This document shows positions 26,027 through 37,300 of a DNA stretch of 64,000 nucleotides, piece by piece; position 1 is the stretch's first letter; every line of letters begins with the position of its first letter. Made by a program: the position numbers and the translations under genes. Below the pieces are notes generated by a model. The model was not told the origin of the DNA and did no database searches. It was given only the letters and a program-made list of their open reading frames with translations. The stretch is from Mesostigma viride (lineage: Eukaryota > Streptophyta > Mesostigmatophyceae > Mesostigmatales > Mesostigmataceae). The stretch spans positions 1,406,556 through 1,470,555 of the forward strand of contig RPFO01000017.1 of NCBI GenBank assembly GCA_009746045.1. The letters run 5' to 3'.

Positions 26027-26793
26027 CACACCCCGCCGCGCGGCCCTCGCCGGCTCCCTCACCATGCGAGGCCATGGCGAAAAATTGGGCGGTCTTTTTC
26101 TTAAGAGTAAGTACGTGCAATTTTTCGCCACATCCAACAACCCACGCCACCTCAGCGCCGGCCAGTGGGGGAAGGTGGCGAAAAATTGGGCGTTCTTTCT
26201 CTTAAGAGTAAGTACGTGCAATTTTTCGCCATCACTCTCACACCTTGACAAACACCTCCTATGACCCGCGCCAAGGGGTGGCAGGGTGGCGAAAAATTGG
26301 GCGTTCTTTCTCTTAAGAGTAAGTACGTGCAATTTTTCGCCATCACTCTCACACCTTGACAAACACCTCCTATGACCCGCGCCAAGGGGTGGCAGGGTGG
26401 CGAAAAATTGGGCGTTCTTTCTCTTAAGAGTAAGTACGTGCAATTTTTCGCCATCCTTGTCACACCTTAACAAACACCTCCTATGACCCGCGCCAAGGGG
26501 TGGCAGGGTGGCGAAAAATTGGGCGTTCTTTCTCTTAAGAGTAAGTACGTGCAATTTTTCGCCATCCTTGTCACACCTTAACAAACACCTCCTATGACCC
26601 GCGCCAAGGGGTGGCAGGGTGGCGAAAAATTGGGCGTTCTTTCTCTTAAGAGTAAGTACGTGCAATTTTTCGCCATCCTTGTCACACCCCAACACACCAT
26701 CACAACTGCCGGGGTGGTGACAGATGCCAGCATAAGGGTGGTGCACTTCTCCTAGTCGCGATGACGGAATGATGACGGAATGATGATGGAGTC
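26027..26793 (-). repeat. Right terminal inverted repeat of the provirus
   Basis: Reverse complement of 4821-5476 with one additional 111-bp unit (767 bp against 656). The outer 110 bp are identical to the left end. Beyond 26793 the DNA becomes (TTAA)n, the tail of retroelement C. Confidence 0.92.
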
Positions 26794-28745
26794 TAATTAA
26801 TTAATTAATTAAAATCATAGCTCCGTGGGGAGCATATGTAACACATAGCCCTGAGAAAGGGGCATCTATGGGTTTGTAATACAATCAGGGCGACAACCTG
26901 CAGGTGTAGGATGTACAACTATCACCTGCTCTGGGTGCACTAGGTGCACCTGCACCTCCATGATGGTTCATGCCTCCTAAACAAGCACAGGCACCCAGGG
27001 GGGGCTTGAGGAGAGGGCCTAGAAGGCCTACATGACATATGGGGTGGAAGGTATGTGGCTAGGCTATAGCTAGGGTACACATGGCCTCTCAGCAGGGAGT
27101 AACTCCCTGCATGGGCAAAGCATGACTCGACATTGCTACGGCTAGTGCAAGGGGTGTGGGCCCATCACGTAGGCATACATGGCCACGTCACTAAGCTTTC
27201 TAGTCTACACTACTGCTATATTCCCTAGGCTGGGGTGGCTGGGGTGGCTGGGGTTGCAGGGGTCGCCTGCCAGGGCTTGTGGGCGACGTAGATGTCCGCC
27301 CCCTTCCAGTAGACCGGCTTCTGCCCCGCCGTCTGCCGAAGCTGGAGGTAGGTCGGCCATAACTCCCGTCGCCGTTGTTGCTGCGTCAAGGTCAAGTCGT
27401 CGTCCAACGTGTAGGCGGTCCCCCCAAGCCGCTTGCGACACTTGAGGAACTCCATCTTATCCGCCATGGTGTCAAAGGTGAGGAGCAAGGGGGAGGGGCC
27501 GGCCTTACCCCGCGAGCGGGGAAGGCGGGTCACCCCCCGCGGCTTGCCCTTACCAGTGATAGCCATGGGGACAAGGATTTTGTTCTCAAACGCCAGGGCA
27601 AGGGTCTCGGAGGTCTCGTCCTGCAGCGGGTCGAAGTGCTTGACTATGACGTTAAGGCTGCGCTTGGCGAGCTCGGCCTCCTCGCGGAGGTCCAGCGTCT
27701 GCTGCTTAAGCTGGGCGGCGACGGCGGAGGTGGTGGAGGTGGCGTGTTGCTTAAGCATGTCCGCCCAGGTCGGGATGGGAGGAGCATCGCCGGCAGGGCC
27801 AGCAGGGGCTGGCCGAGCGGCGATGTCCTTCACCGCCTGAGCAGTGATGCCGGCGGTGTTCTGCAAGCATTCGATGGCTATGGCATTGTCCTGCAGGCGC
27901 TTGTCGATGGCGAGAAGCTGGGCCGTGAGGGCGTCGGTTGTGGTGGAGGTGGAGGCGAGGAGCTTGGAGGTGGCGGTGGTGGTGGAGGAGAGGATGGGAA
28001 GCTCGGCAGCCAACGTGCCGCCCATGGCCGCCACATCTGCGGCCAGGGGTGTCACGTGCTGCTCGATGGCGTTGTTGATGATGGAGCGAATTTCGGAGGT
28101 GGAGGGGGGGGCCCAGATGTCGGCGACAGAGCGCCCGAGGAGGCAGCAGAGGGCGAGGAGCTGAAGGCGGGGGCGGGAGTAGCTGGACAGATCCGACGGG
28201 GAATCCATGCGGGTAGGCATAATGATGCGGCCTTGGACGTAAAAGTGCTTGCCCAGGGCAAGAAGCGAGGTGCGCGACCCGAAGAACACGGCGTTCATAA
28301 ACTGGATGGGATTTGCGCGGCCTTGTGTCCACCATGTAGCTGATTTGACGTCAAAGTCTATTGCTTTCCAGTCCGGCTCGTCAGGGGGCGGATGCTCAGG
28401 GCGGCTACGTTTAGGCTCTGGCGATGCAGAGGGCGAGGCAAGTCCGTGAGGGGGCTGCATGGGCAACCACCAGACTGTGCACGACTAGTGTCACCATTGC
28501 CGTCCGGGCTTGAGGGCGAGTCTGCTGCCGGGGCTGCAGACGTATTTTCGTTGCCGAGCGCAGCCGCCAGGCTGCGTTGCGTCGAGGCGCGTTTATTCGC
28601 CATATAGTGCGTTATAGCTTTGGAAAATTATAGCAGCATGTGCGTCTAAGAAAGACGAAGCGATTGTGATATTCACAGCTGAATTCGGGGCTCAAACGTG
28701 AAAGTTATGAGCTCCGACAGCCATGGCTACCTCGTGGCCGGAATT
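26794..28745 (-). mobile_element. LINE-like ORF1-only element, copy C
   Basis: Minus-strand element with (TTAA)n tail and hairpin (GCTCCGTGGGGAGC) at its 3' end, a 3' UTR of some 400 bp, an ORF1 and a 5' leader ending at a GCTCCGACAGCCATGGC block. The provirus abuts the tail, so the virus probably integrated in this microsatellite, which would originally have continued into the sequence now left of 4821. Confidence 0.75.
27225..28603 (-). pseudogene. ORF1 protein of LINE-like element C, one frameshift
   Basis: The head (from Met 28603) reads STQRSLAAALGNENTSAAPA, nearly the same as copy A, but loses register near 28460-28490. The rest (to 27225) is a continuous 400-codon frame with the RPEHPP linker, the WADMLKQHATSTTSAVAAQL coiled-coil entry, LNVIVKHFDP (RRM-like) and the conserved DDDLTLTQQQRRRELWP end. 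Closely related to copy A, so both are of the same subfamily. RNA-binding chaperone of a retroelement, by analogy with L1 ORF1p. Confidence 0.7.
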
Positions 28746-28799
28746 TCGTGGCCACAGTATATAGCCATGGCGATCTTAATCCCCCCCATCCCATGCCTA

Positions 28800-30040
28800 T
28801 ATGAATGGGACCCCCATGGATGCTGATGGGTGCAAACATTCCTACCGGTCTAATCTATCTACATTGGCTACATACTACATCTATCTAACAGCATTCTGAC
28901 TACAACGTCTATCTAGGCAGCCGCACGCTGCCCTAGGGGGAGCTATCTGGCGTGCCTCCCGCGGGATTGCACACGCGGGCGCTTCCCCACTGGGGCCGGG
29001 GGCTCGTTGTCCTCTATGACCTGGGCCCACTTGGCCTTGTCCATCATCTTCTTCCAAATCACGGAGAGGCCTAGGCCCCCCATGTCCTCTACTAGCTGTT
29101 CTTTGAAGGTGCGGGCCTTGCGGCGTCTAACATCACTGGGCCCAGCCCACGTCAGGAGGTGCCGGCCAGGCTGGGCTGGTCGCAGTCCTGCGGGGGGGCC
29201 ACGTGAGGTGTCTACCTGGTTGGTGCGAGCTAGGTGCCCTACTAGCTGCAGGCGGCGTTGCTTAATGGTGCTGGTGATATAGGGCATGCCCTGGTACAGG
29301 TCCTCATTGCGGACATGAGCAGCATATCCTACTCTGAAAATGGAACGCAGCACATGGCTGGTGACCGCGCCGTCCAGCTTGCGGGCCAGGTCGGCGGTGA
29401 GGGTCCACGTCTCGGCGCCATACGTGAGAACAGGAAGGACGAGGACCTTGAACAGGTCCTGTTTCTCGATCTTGCCCAGGGGCTTGCGCCACAGGGCCCG
29501 GTACTGGCGTAAAGCGTGCCAGGCGAGGGAGATGCGATGGTCCACATCAACCTCGCAGCTGGGGAGCAGGCTGCCCAGCAGCTTAACGCGGTCCCGATAC
29601 AGGACTCGAGAGCCGTCTAGGAGATAGAGGGGCGGCGGTGAGTTGGTGAGCCCAACCGCCAGGGCCTCTGTCTTCTTGCTGACCTCAAGCCCCACTGCAC
29701 GGGCCTCGAGAGCCAGGCAGTCAAGCCATGTCTGCACGTGCTCAGTGTCCTCGAAGAGGGTGGTGTCGTCTGCGTAAATGATGTCTGCTAGCCGAATCTC
29801 CGTGTCCGCACCGCCATGCCAGAATTTGTCAGCAACCTGCACTCCTGGTTCCCTGCCCACGATGCGGGCAAATCGCTTGCGCGCCTGAATCATTACGTAT
29901 TCGACAACAATAATGAACAGGTAGGGCGACAGCACGCAGCCCTGCCACACACCCTTCTGTAAAGGGCATGGGGGCGTGGTCCCGTAAGAAGTGCGCACCG
30001 AAGTGGTGGACCCTTCATACAGGTTGGGTCCCATTATAGG
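28800..30040 (-). mobile_element. 5'-truncated L1-type LINE fragment
   Basis: 3' UTR (28800-28940, with GGGTGCAAACATTCCTACCGG also found near 4426) and the C-terminal half of a reverse transcriptase. 5' truncation typical of LINE insertions occurs near 30040, where sequence switches to the 3' UTR of ORF1 element D. Confidence 0.75.
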
Positions 30041-30070
30041 CAGGGCGTGGCTAAATTCTGAAGGCATCAT
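28943..30070 (-). pseudogene. LINE reverse transcriptase, C-terminal fragment
   Basis: About 360 codons. It starts just before the conserved GVWQGCVLSPYLF block and contains the catalytic YADDTTLF box, the thumb region (LLGSLLPSCEVDVDHRISLAW), and a C-terminal region with an H-x3-R/Trp-Gly pattern (KRRLQLVGHLAR-type). The N-terminal endonuclease and fingers are missing. The frame is clean, so the insertion is not very old. This family could be the source of enzyme for the ORF1-only elements, but no shared 3' end is close enough to prove that. Confidence 0.85.
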
Positions 30071-31220
30071 CCATGGGGGCCATTATGGGCGCACATGCGC
30101 GTGGGCCACATGCTAGGCTAAGCCTGACTAATCTACACTACTGGTATATATTCCCTAGTCTGAGGTGGCAGGGGGGGCCTGCCAGGGCTTGTGGTCAACG
30201 TGGATGACCGCCCCCCTCCAGTATACCGGCTTCCCCATTGCGCTCTGCCGGAGCTGAAGGTAGGTCGGCCATAGCTCGCGTCGCCGCTGTTGCTGGGCCA
30301 GGGTCAAGTCGTCGTCCAGCGTGAAGCGAGTCTCCGAGAGCTTCTTGCGGCATTTAAGGAACGACAGCTTGTCCGCCATGTATACTTAATTAAAGGTGAG
30401 GAGCACGGGTGCCGGGCCAGCCTTCCACCGCGCGCGGGGGAGGCGGACAGCCGACATGTCCAGCTCACCAGTGAGTAGCATGGGGGCAAAAATGTCGCGC
30501 TTAAATGCCTCAAGAAGGCTCGTGGAGGTCTCACCTGCCTGCTGGTCGAAGTGCTTGACGATGACATTGTGGCTGCGCCGGGCGATGTCGGCTTCCTCGC
30601 GAAGGTCGAGGGCTTGTTGCTTGAGTTGTGCCGTGATGGTGGAGGTGGTGGAGGTGGTGAGCTGCTTAAGCAAGTCCGCCCAGGTGGAGGGAGCATCGCC
30701 GGCCGGGCCAGCAGGCGCCGGCTGGGCGGCGATGTCCTTCACCGCCTGGGCGGTGAGGCCGGCGGTGTCATGCAAGCTCTCAAGGGCGTTGGCGGTGGCT
30801 TGAAGGCGTTGGTCGAGGTCGAGGAGCTGGGCTTTGATGTCGGCAGTGGAGGCGGAAATGGCAGTGGAGGTGGCGGTGGAAATGTGAGGAAGTTCAGCCG
30901 CCAGCGGGCCACCCATTGCTGCGACGTCAGCAGCAAGGCCGGGGGGTCACGTGCTGCTGGAAGGCTTCCATGAGGATGGAACGGAGGGTGGGGGCGGAGA
31001 TGGATGGAGCCCAGATCTCGCCGTCAGAGCGCTGGAGAAGGGAGTTGAGGATGGTATGCTGGAGGACGGGGCGGGGGTAGCCGAAAACCATGCTGACGTT
31101 GTGCCAGCGACGGCCGTCGGGGACGAGGAGGCGTCCGGTGGCGTGGAGATGGATGCACAGGTCGTAAAGCGAGGCGTAGTCCCCGTAGAAGATGCAGTCC
31201 AGAGCATCGGTCGGAGACAT
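30041..31220 (-). mobile_element. LINE-like ORF1 element, copy D, part 1
   Basis: 3' UTR and most of ORF1 of another copy. It is cut by the Copia-like element at 31221; its remaining 5' part lies at 39574-39700. The 3' UTR words CCCATTATAGGCA and GGCTAAATTCT also occur in copy B. Confidence 0.7.
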
Positions 31221-31295
31221 GTTGGAGTTAGCATATTGGGGCACCAATGTGCTAGATGGATGCAGGTTGAGGAGACCTTTCCAACGCCGTGTCAA
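30155..31295 (-). pseudogene. ORF1 of element D, frameshifted and interrupted
   Basis: Three registers are needed: 31220-30927 (FYGDYASLYDLCIHLHA), 30916-30386 (coiled-coil entry and RRM-like LPRARWKAGPAPVLLTF) and 30379-30155 (the DDDLTLAQQQRRRELWP end). The break near 30385 is accompanied by an insertion of TATACTTAATTAAAGG-type sequence. The N-terminus is on the other side of the Copia insertion. Clearly a dead copy. Confidence 0.7.
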
Positions 31296-31879
31296 CCGCC
31301 TAGAACAGACAAGGGACTAGAAAGTTATCAAGTCCCGAAGTACTGCCGACCGGTGGGCGAGGGCGGGGCACGCTCAGGGCATAGTGGACAGGACACGTGG
31401 CAGGCCGTGCCTGCACAGGCTTAGCCTGTACACTCACGTGACTGGGACACAGTGTACTGAGGGCTCAACGGTACTGTGGCTAGTAGAAGCAAGTAACCAG
31501 CCAGCAGGTCTGCAAGGATGTAAGTCCTTGCAGGACTGTGGCAGGTCCTGTGCTGTCCTAGACACAGGATAGCCAGAGATTCCTGTATGCTGCCTGCAAC
31601 AAGGATGCAGGGCAGCGATACGAGGCTCTGGCAATGTAGCGTTGCCCAGCGTTGCTCATGACCGAGGAACAAGGATGGAACGAGGTTGCATATAGCTCGA
31701 GGCTCAACGAGGCAACGAGCGTCTTCACACACGAACCTTGGTCGTCACGACGAGTGGCGAGCCTATCGAGGGTCGTAGGCCTGGTGTGAGGATAAAGGTT
31801 GCTAGCCAGCAGCCTAGGGTCATTCCAGCCGGCAAGGACCAGGAGCTCACATGCTCTGCTGACGAGTTGCTGCGCAAAT
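31221..31879 (+). repeat. 5' LTR
   Basis: Starts GTTGGAGTTAGCATATTGG and ends GCTGCGCAAAT. Matches 38912-39568 almost perfectly; the exact ends are uncertain by about 4 bp. Confidence 0.9.
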
Positions 31880-31904
31880 CGTACTATTGCTTCCAAGCGC
31901 TTTC

Positions 31905-33041
31905 ATGTCTGGTTCATCGTCAAGCAGCCACGGTGCTGGTGAGGCGAACGAGCAGAGAGACGCGCAAGCGTTTTTCCCCTACCGTAACCAAGCAAACGCT
32001 CCAACATTCGTGCAAGCGGCCTACGTAGCGAGGCACTTGGCAGAAGAGGGGTGGGTGGCGGTGAGTGGGGGAGGCAGCAGGCCAGCGGCGGCGGACCCGA
32101 TTATACAACGGGCTCGCGTCGTGATTTCTCCAGGTGAGACGGGGCGAGTGGCGGTGGAAGAGTTGGTGCGTATTCGGGACGCGCTAGCTGAAACTGCTAA
32201 TCGTGTGGAGGTCGCTTATCAGGGCGCCCATATCACGCTAGCCGGTCTCGACCTAGCCAGGGAGGCGCTTAGCCAGATTGTGGCAACAGCGCTCGGCAGC
32301 ACCCGACTGTTTAACCACTGGGTGGCTACAGCAGTGCTAGGAGAGGGGGTACCAGACGCCGACATCATCCGGAACGCGCGTGCTCGGGAGGCGGTGAATC
32401 CTTGGAGCACGGCGGAGGTATTTGCCCAAACCATTGAGAATCTTGTTGCTGTCCTTTTGCAAGAGTCGAGAGGGTACGCAGACAGGTTCTATATTACTAC
32501 GCAGCCTTTCGGAGTGTACTCCAGGCTTGATACACCGAGGCCGGAAAACACCACTGCGTGGGGTCCGGAGGTGGAGATTGTCACGGGGGTCGAGAAGACG
32601 CCTGAAGACGTCCATTTTGAGTGGACTGACAAGCCAGAGGGCTCCGTCAAGCGCTCAGCCCAGCAGATAAACGAGGGCGACGGCACTACCGAGACCTACG
32701 AGGCAAGGCAGAGAGCTGATCTGCATATCCCTCGTGAGGTGACTCACGAGTACGATCGTTACGGCCGAGGCGAGCAGAACGAGCTTGTCGGCGGCGGTAA
32801 GCGGTGGGTACGCGATCTTGCTTGGCATCGCAACCCAGGTGAGACACAACATCCAGTCGAACGCAAGGCAGACGGGCGACCTGTGACCTGCGTGCTGGGA
32901 GAGTTCAACCCAGACCTCCAGATTGTCGCAGAGGCAGCAGCAGCCATACCGGTTGCTGAGGGTGTTGAGCAGCGTCAAGACCGTGAGGAGGGGCAGGCGA
33001 GTGCAAGCCACGAGGCGGCCTCGTCTGGAGTAAGTGCGTGA
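31905..33041 (+). CDS. First ORF of the Copia-like element (gag-like or accessory), 378 aa
   Basis: Begins 26 bp after the 5' LTR (Met 31905; Met 31887 also possible). Ser-rich start, then an Ala/Glu-rich mostly helical region and an acidic tail. Contains regular segments such as IRDALAETANRVEVAYQGAH but no zinc knuckle or protease motif. Intact. It may be the capsid-domain part of Gag or an extra protein. Not recognised as a family. Confidence 0.5.
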   Translation: MSGSSSSSHGAGEANEQRDAQAFFPYRNQANAPTFVQAAYVARHLAEEGWVAVSGGGSRPAAADPIIQRARVVISPGETGRVAVEELVRIRDALAETANRVEVAYQGAHITLAGLDLAREALSQIVATALGSTRLFNHWVATAVLGEGVPDADIIRNARAREAVNPWSTAEVFAQTIENLVAVLLQESRGYADRFYITTQPFGVYSRLDTPRPENTTAWGPEVEIVTGVEKTPEDVHFEWTDKPEGSVKRSAQQINEGDGTTETYEARQRADLHIPREVTHEYDRYGRGEQNELVGGGKRWVRDLAWHRNPGETQHPVERKADGRPVTCVLGEFNPDLQIVAEAAAAIPVAEGVEQRQDREEGQASASHEAASSGVSA

Positions 33042-33095
33042 GCCTGAGTGGGTTCCAGCAACCGTATCTGCGTGTGTTGTCTGTGGTATTTTATA

Positions 33096-34387
33096 ATGCT
33101 TCGTAACACGCGCGGGAGCGGCAGCGGGAGCGGGGCGGGAGCGGGGGATGGCGGTGGTGAGGCAAGGGCAGACACAGGAGGCCCCGCCAACGTCGTGCCA
33201 GAGGGACAGGCGATCCCAACGGCAGAGGGCGTCAATGGCAGGAGGGCATCCAACCGGAAGAGGAAAGAGGTGGCACAAGGGGAGGAGCGTGCAGGGTGGC
33301 CAACCGACGGCGTGGTGCTGACGGGGGAGGGCCAGAATGATGCTGAACGACAAGCACCTGGTAAGAGACCATGTGTGCCTGCGTCTGGTGTTCCTGCAGC
33401 TAGTGTTCCTGCGCCATTAGCACCTGTAGGAGCTGCTGTCATTGGCAGTGACCCTCGTGCTTTGCCTGGGACTAGACCTCATATGAGTGCTGTGGCTGTG
33501 ATGAATGGCCAGAAGCCTCTCAAGCCTCCTGTGGGACTCCTGTGGGAGTTGTGCAGGTATTCCACACATCCACGACTAATAGGGATTCCAGTGAGCGTGT
33601 GAGGGACAAGGCTAGGCAAGCTGTCAAGGACAAGCTGACTTGGTCTCAGTTCCTAGAGGGCCTACGTCAGGAGTTCTCTGATAAGGTACTCAACCTCACT
33701 AATCACTATAAGCTCAGCTATGATACCTTTGAGATCAAGGGCACAATAGCTGAGGAGCTGCAGCGGCTCACACGCATCAGGGAGAAGGGGGCCAAGCATG
33801 GCTTCAATCTGACTGACAGAGCAGTGGCAGATTACTTCCTGGATCGCATGGGGCTGAGTGTGGATGGGAGAAATGCAGCTAGGATGTTTGCTGATCAGAC
33901 AGATGGGACGTGGCCAGCCTTGCAAAAGGTTATTTTCAATATCCGTCCATCTGACAATGCTGCTTGCAAGGCAATCCAGGTGACTGGTGCCCCTTCAGCC
34001 TCCGCTCATCAGGTCCATGGTGACGCCCCTGGGCAGGGTGCTCAGGGAGAAACCAGACCTAGTAGGCGTCAGAGGGCTAACAGGCGCAGGCAGAATGGTA
34101 ACCAGGGTGGCAAGGGCCAGCAGCAGGGATCCAAAGGCAAGGGTCAGCAGCAGGCTGGTGGTCACCAGGGTGGTCAGCAGAACAAGGGTGGCCAAGGGCA
34201 AGGCAAGAGCCAGGGCCAGGGCACCCAGGCCAGTCAGAGCAGCCAGAACCAGGGTGGCCTGAAGAAGGCTGCTGCTGGGAAGGATGACAAATGCTTTGGA
34301 TGTGGCAGGACGGGTCATTGGCGACGTGACTGCCCAGACCAGGCCAAGTCTGCTGGAGCAGGCTCTGGCCAGGTGGGTAAGCCATGA
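33096..34387 (+). pseudogene. Gag with CCHC zinc knuckle, frameshifted by an 11-bp tandem duplication
   Basis: The front (33096-33530) is low-complexity Gly/Ser/Pro. The back (from about 33537) is the Copia-type Gag domain (TWSQFLEGLRQEFSDKVLN, then LTRIREKGAKHGFN), a Gln/Gly-rich linker and a zinc knuckle CFGCGRTGHWRRDC that binds element RNA. The register break coincides with a direct duplication of CTCCTGTGGGA at 33526-33536 and 33537-33547. Without one copy the frames would join. The stop at 34387 is followed after 6 bp by the pol frame. Confidence 0.75.
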
Positions 34388-34393
34388 CTTGAG

Positions 34394-37300
34394 ATGTTGT
34401 CCCCTGTAAATAGTCAATCACCCCTAGTGGGACGAACAGTTGTACATAGTAATGGGGGTGTCCCTCTTGTGCAGCAGCAAGGGGTTGGGAATGATGAGGT
34501 GCTTCCACTCAATGATTGCAATAACGCTGCTGCAGCAGTGGAATTCCCTGTGCCTGTGGCAGGTGCAGGGTCTCCAGTTGTTGGGGTTGACTCTGGGAGT
34601 CAAGCCGCCAGACTGGAAGGACCTGCAGCTTCTGTGGGAACCGGGGCTGGCTCTGGGAGCCGAGCTACCTTGGAGGAGGTCCCTGGAGCAAGAGAACAGC
34701 AGGTGGGTCGTGCTATCCCAAGCACACAGTCTTTGTCACGTTCCTCTCTGTGCAGCCAGGCTGACAGGGGGTTGAGCTATGCTCAGGCTGGAAACACTCT
34801 ACACCATATCTTTGGCCACTCTAAGCAGGCAGAGATGTTTGCTTGGAAGATTGGCAAGGAGCCTTTGCTAGAGGCCTGCAGTGCAGCTGCTCAGAATTGT
34901 GTCTGTCAGGAGAATGCTGTTCGCCTCCCACAGTCCCATGCCAGAGAACCTGCTAGAGAGCGGGGGGATATCCAGGTGGACATCCAACACATCAGGGGCA
35001 TGTATCTGTTGGTGGGGGTGGATAGGTTTAGCAGATATAGGTTGCTGACCATTCTTCCTGGAATGCAGGAGCATCAGCTGTTGATGGGTCTCCAGTCTTT
35101 GTTGCCAGGCTTTGGGGTGTACACCAAGGTGCAAGCTGACTTGCAGTTTGACTGCTTGATCAAGCTGGCTGACCAGCTTCCTTGTAAGTTGGTAGTGGTC
35201 CCTAGGGAATCCCATGGGCAGCAGGGAGCTGTAGAGAGATCTATACGTGAAGTAAAAACAGTGGTGCTAGCAGCTAGGAGTGTGCCTGTTGTGGCATCAG
35301 CTCTAGAGAAAGCAGCTTGGTGTAAGGGGATTGAGGAGCAGCTTAACCACAGGGTAACCTATTACTATGATGGTGTGGCAGTCTCTCCCCTGGCATTGCA
35401 GTTTGGTATGCTATCACAGGACGTGGTGGCAGCCTGCCTGAAGAAGGCAGACAGGGTGTTTTCCAGATTGAGGCGTAAGGACAAGGGTTGGAAAATGCTG
35501 AGGCCCCAGGTGGGACTGAGGGTCAGGATGTGGAAGGAACCGTCATTACCAGGCAAGCGTGGCAAGTGGCAAGATGGGCAGGTAACCCATGTTGAGAAGC
35601 TAACCATTCTTGTCTGGTGGCTTTGGAGAGTAATCCCAAGCACGTGTACAGGCTATCCTGGGCTCACGTCAAGGAGAGAAGGCCAACTGCAATCTGGCCT
35701 GAAGACGGCCCTGATCCTCCCTTGGAGGGAGATGAGCAGGATGAGAGCCAGGCAGCAGATGCTAACCCACCATGCTTGGATTATGGTCTGTCCTGGATGG
35801 ATGAGGGTGAGCAGGAGTCTGCTGAGACGTCTGTCACAAGGCCAGAGGTGGCCAGGGCTGCACCACAGTCCAGGGGGCTGCTTATGGCGGACATCATTCG
35901 AGCTCTGCAGAACAGCAAGCGTGATCCCAAGGTATCTAAGCTCACGGGATGGGGGTCATGTGGGGCACCAGCACTAGAAGTGGATACCAACTCACAGGTG
36001 TCCATTCTAAGGGTAGAGGATGCTGCAGGCTTGCAGTGGTCATCCCCTAGCTGCCTAGCTGTGTCTGATTTCTCTGGGAATGTGTCCATGAAGATCTTGG
36101 GAGAAGTGAGTGTGCCTATCCTGGGGGTGCCCACCACGTTCAGTGTGGTTGAAGGGTATCAGGGGCCTGCCATTCTAGGTCAGAACTTCTTGTGCTTACC
36201 AGGGGTGAGGATATCCTCTGAGGAGCTAGCATTAGAAGGGCAGGGCCGCCTTCCCTTGCAGAGATATCGCTACTCCCAGGGTCTTAGTGTGGCTGTAAGG
36301 GCTGTGAGGGGTCTAGAGGCAGAGGGTCCTGATACAAAGGAGCCCATTGCTGGGGACCTGCTGATCCTCCCTACTACGTTTGACCCACGTGAGTTGGGTG
36401 TGCAGAGGTACCAGATCCCAGGAACGAGTCCTGTACCTTGGCGCAAGCTAGTGGAGATGATGCAAAGCCCCAAGATGGCTAAGGCATGGACTCTTGGCTT
36501 TGTTGCTTCTGGGCATGAGTGGATAGTTGCCAACTGTGCAGAGCCTGTGGATGTCCTCCCTGAGGATCACCAGCTGCTCAGGTTGATGTTTGTCCTCAAG
36601 CTCAAGGAGGTAGATGGCGTGCAGGTGCCACATGTTAGACCAGTTGTGACTGAGTACCATGGCACTGGACAGTTAGCAGATGAGGAGCTTTACACACCAG
36701 GGATGCTGCATGATACATGGAGGATTTTGTTGTGCATTTATTTGTCTTTTCTGCAGAAGGGGATACCCTATAGCTCTGTGTTGGTAGATTTCAAGAGGGC
36801 TTTTCTTAAGGGTGATCAGCAGGAAGCACAGGATACTTGGCGCACAATACCCCCTTTCTTTGTTAAGGTGCCTGCAGTGTGGAGGGCAGAGCTGAAGACG
36901 AGGTATTTGAGGATTCTCAAAGGCGTGGAAGGCCTTAGATCGAGTCCCATCATCTGGAGGAAGAGCTTGGAGAAGTACCTCAGGTCTGTCTGTGGTCTCT
37001 CAGTCTCTCCAGTTGATCCTTGTCTGTTTCAGGGTAGCTATGAGGGGCTGCCAGCGTTTGCCTCCCTGCATGGTGATGATCTGCATCTCCTGGGCCATCC
37101 CACTTGGCAAGAGTTGACTCTGGCCAGGATCCAGAAACGGTTTGAACTGGGTAAGATCCAGTACATGGTTGAGAATGAGCCCATGGTGTTTTGTGGAATG
37201 CAGGCGACCTTGGTCCATCAGCAGGGTACATGGTCCATCCAGCTGGAGGGTGGTAAGGATTATCCTCAGCAGATCATAGATGCCTTGCAGGAGCCCATCA

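Larger units (their letters stand above)
4821..26793. mobile_element. Endogenous polinton-like virus (PLV), complete with terminal inverted repeats
   Basis: A 21.97-kb element whose two ends are inverted copies of each other, starting GACTCCATCATCATTCCG at both ends. It carries the PLV/virophage core set: a double jelly-roll capsid protein, a penton-like protein, a packaging ATPase, a tyrosine recombinase and a primase-helicase, plus compact, often overlapping unknown genes. Morphogenesis genes lie on the minus strand (5.8-16.1 kb) and replication/integration genes on the plus strand (16.1-25.9 kb). Both flanks are (TTAA)n, so the target duplication cannot be told apart from the microsatellite. 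Three core genes are disrupted, so this copy is unlikely to be able to complete a cycle alone. Confidence 0.9.
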
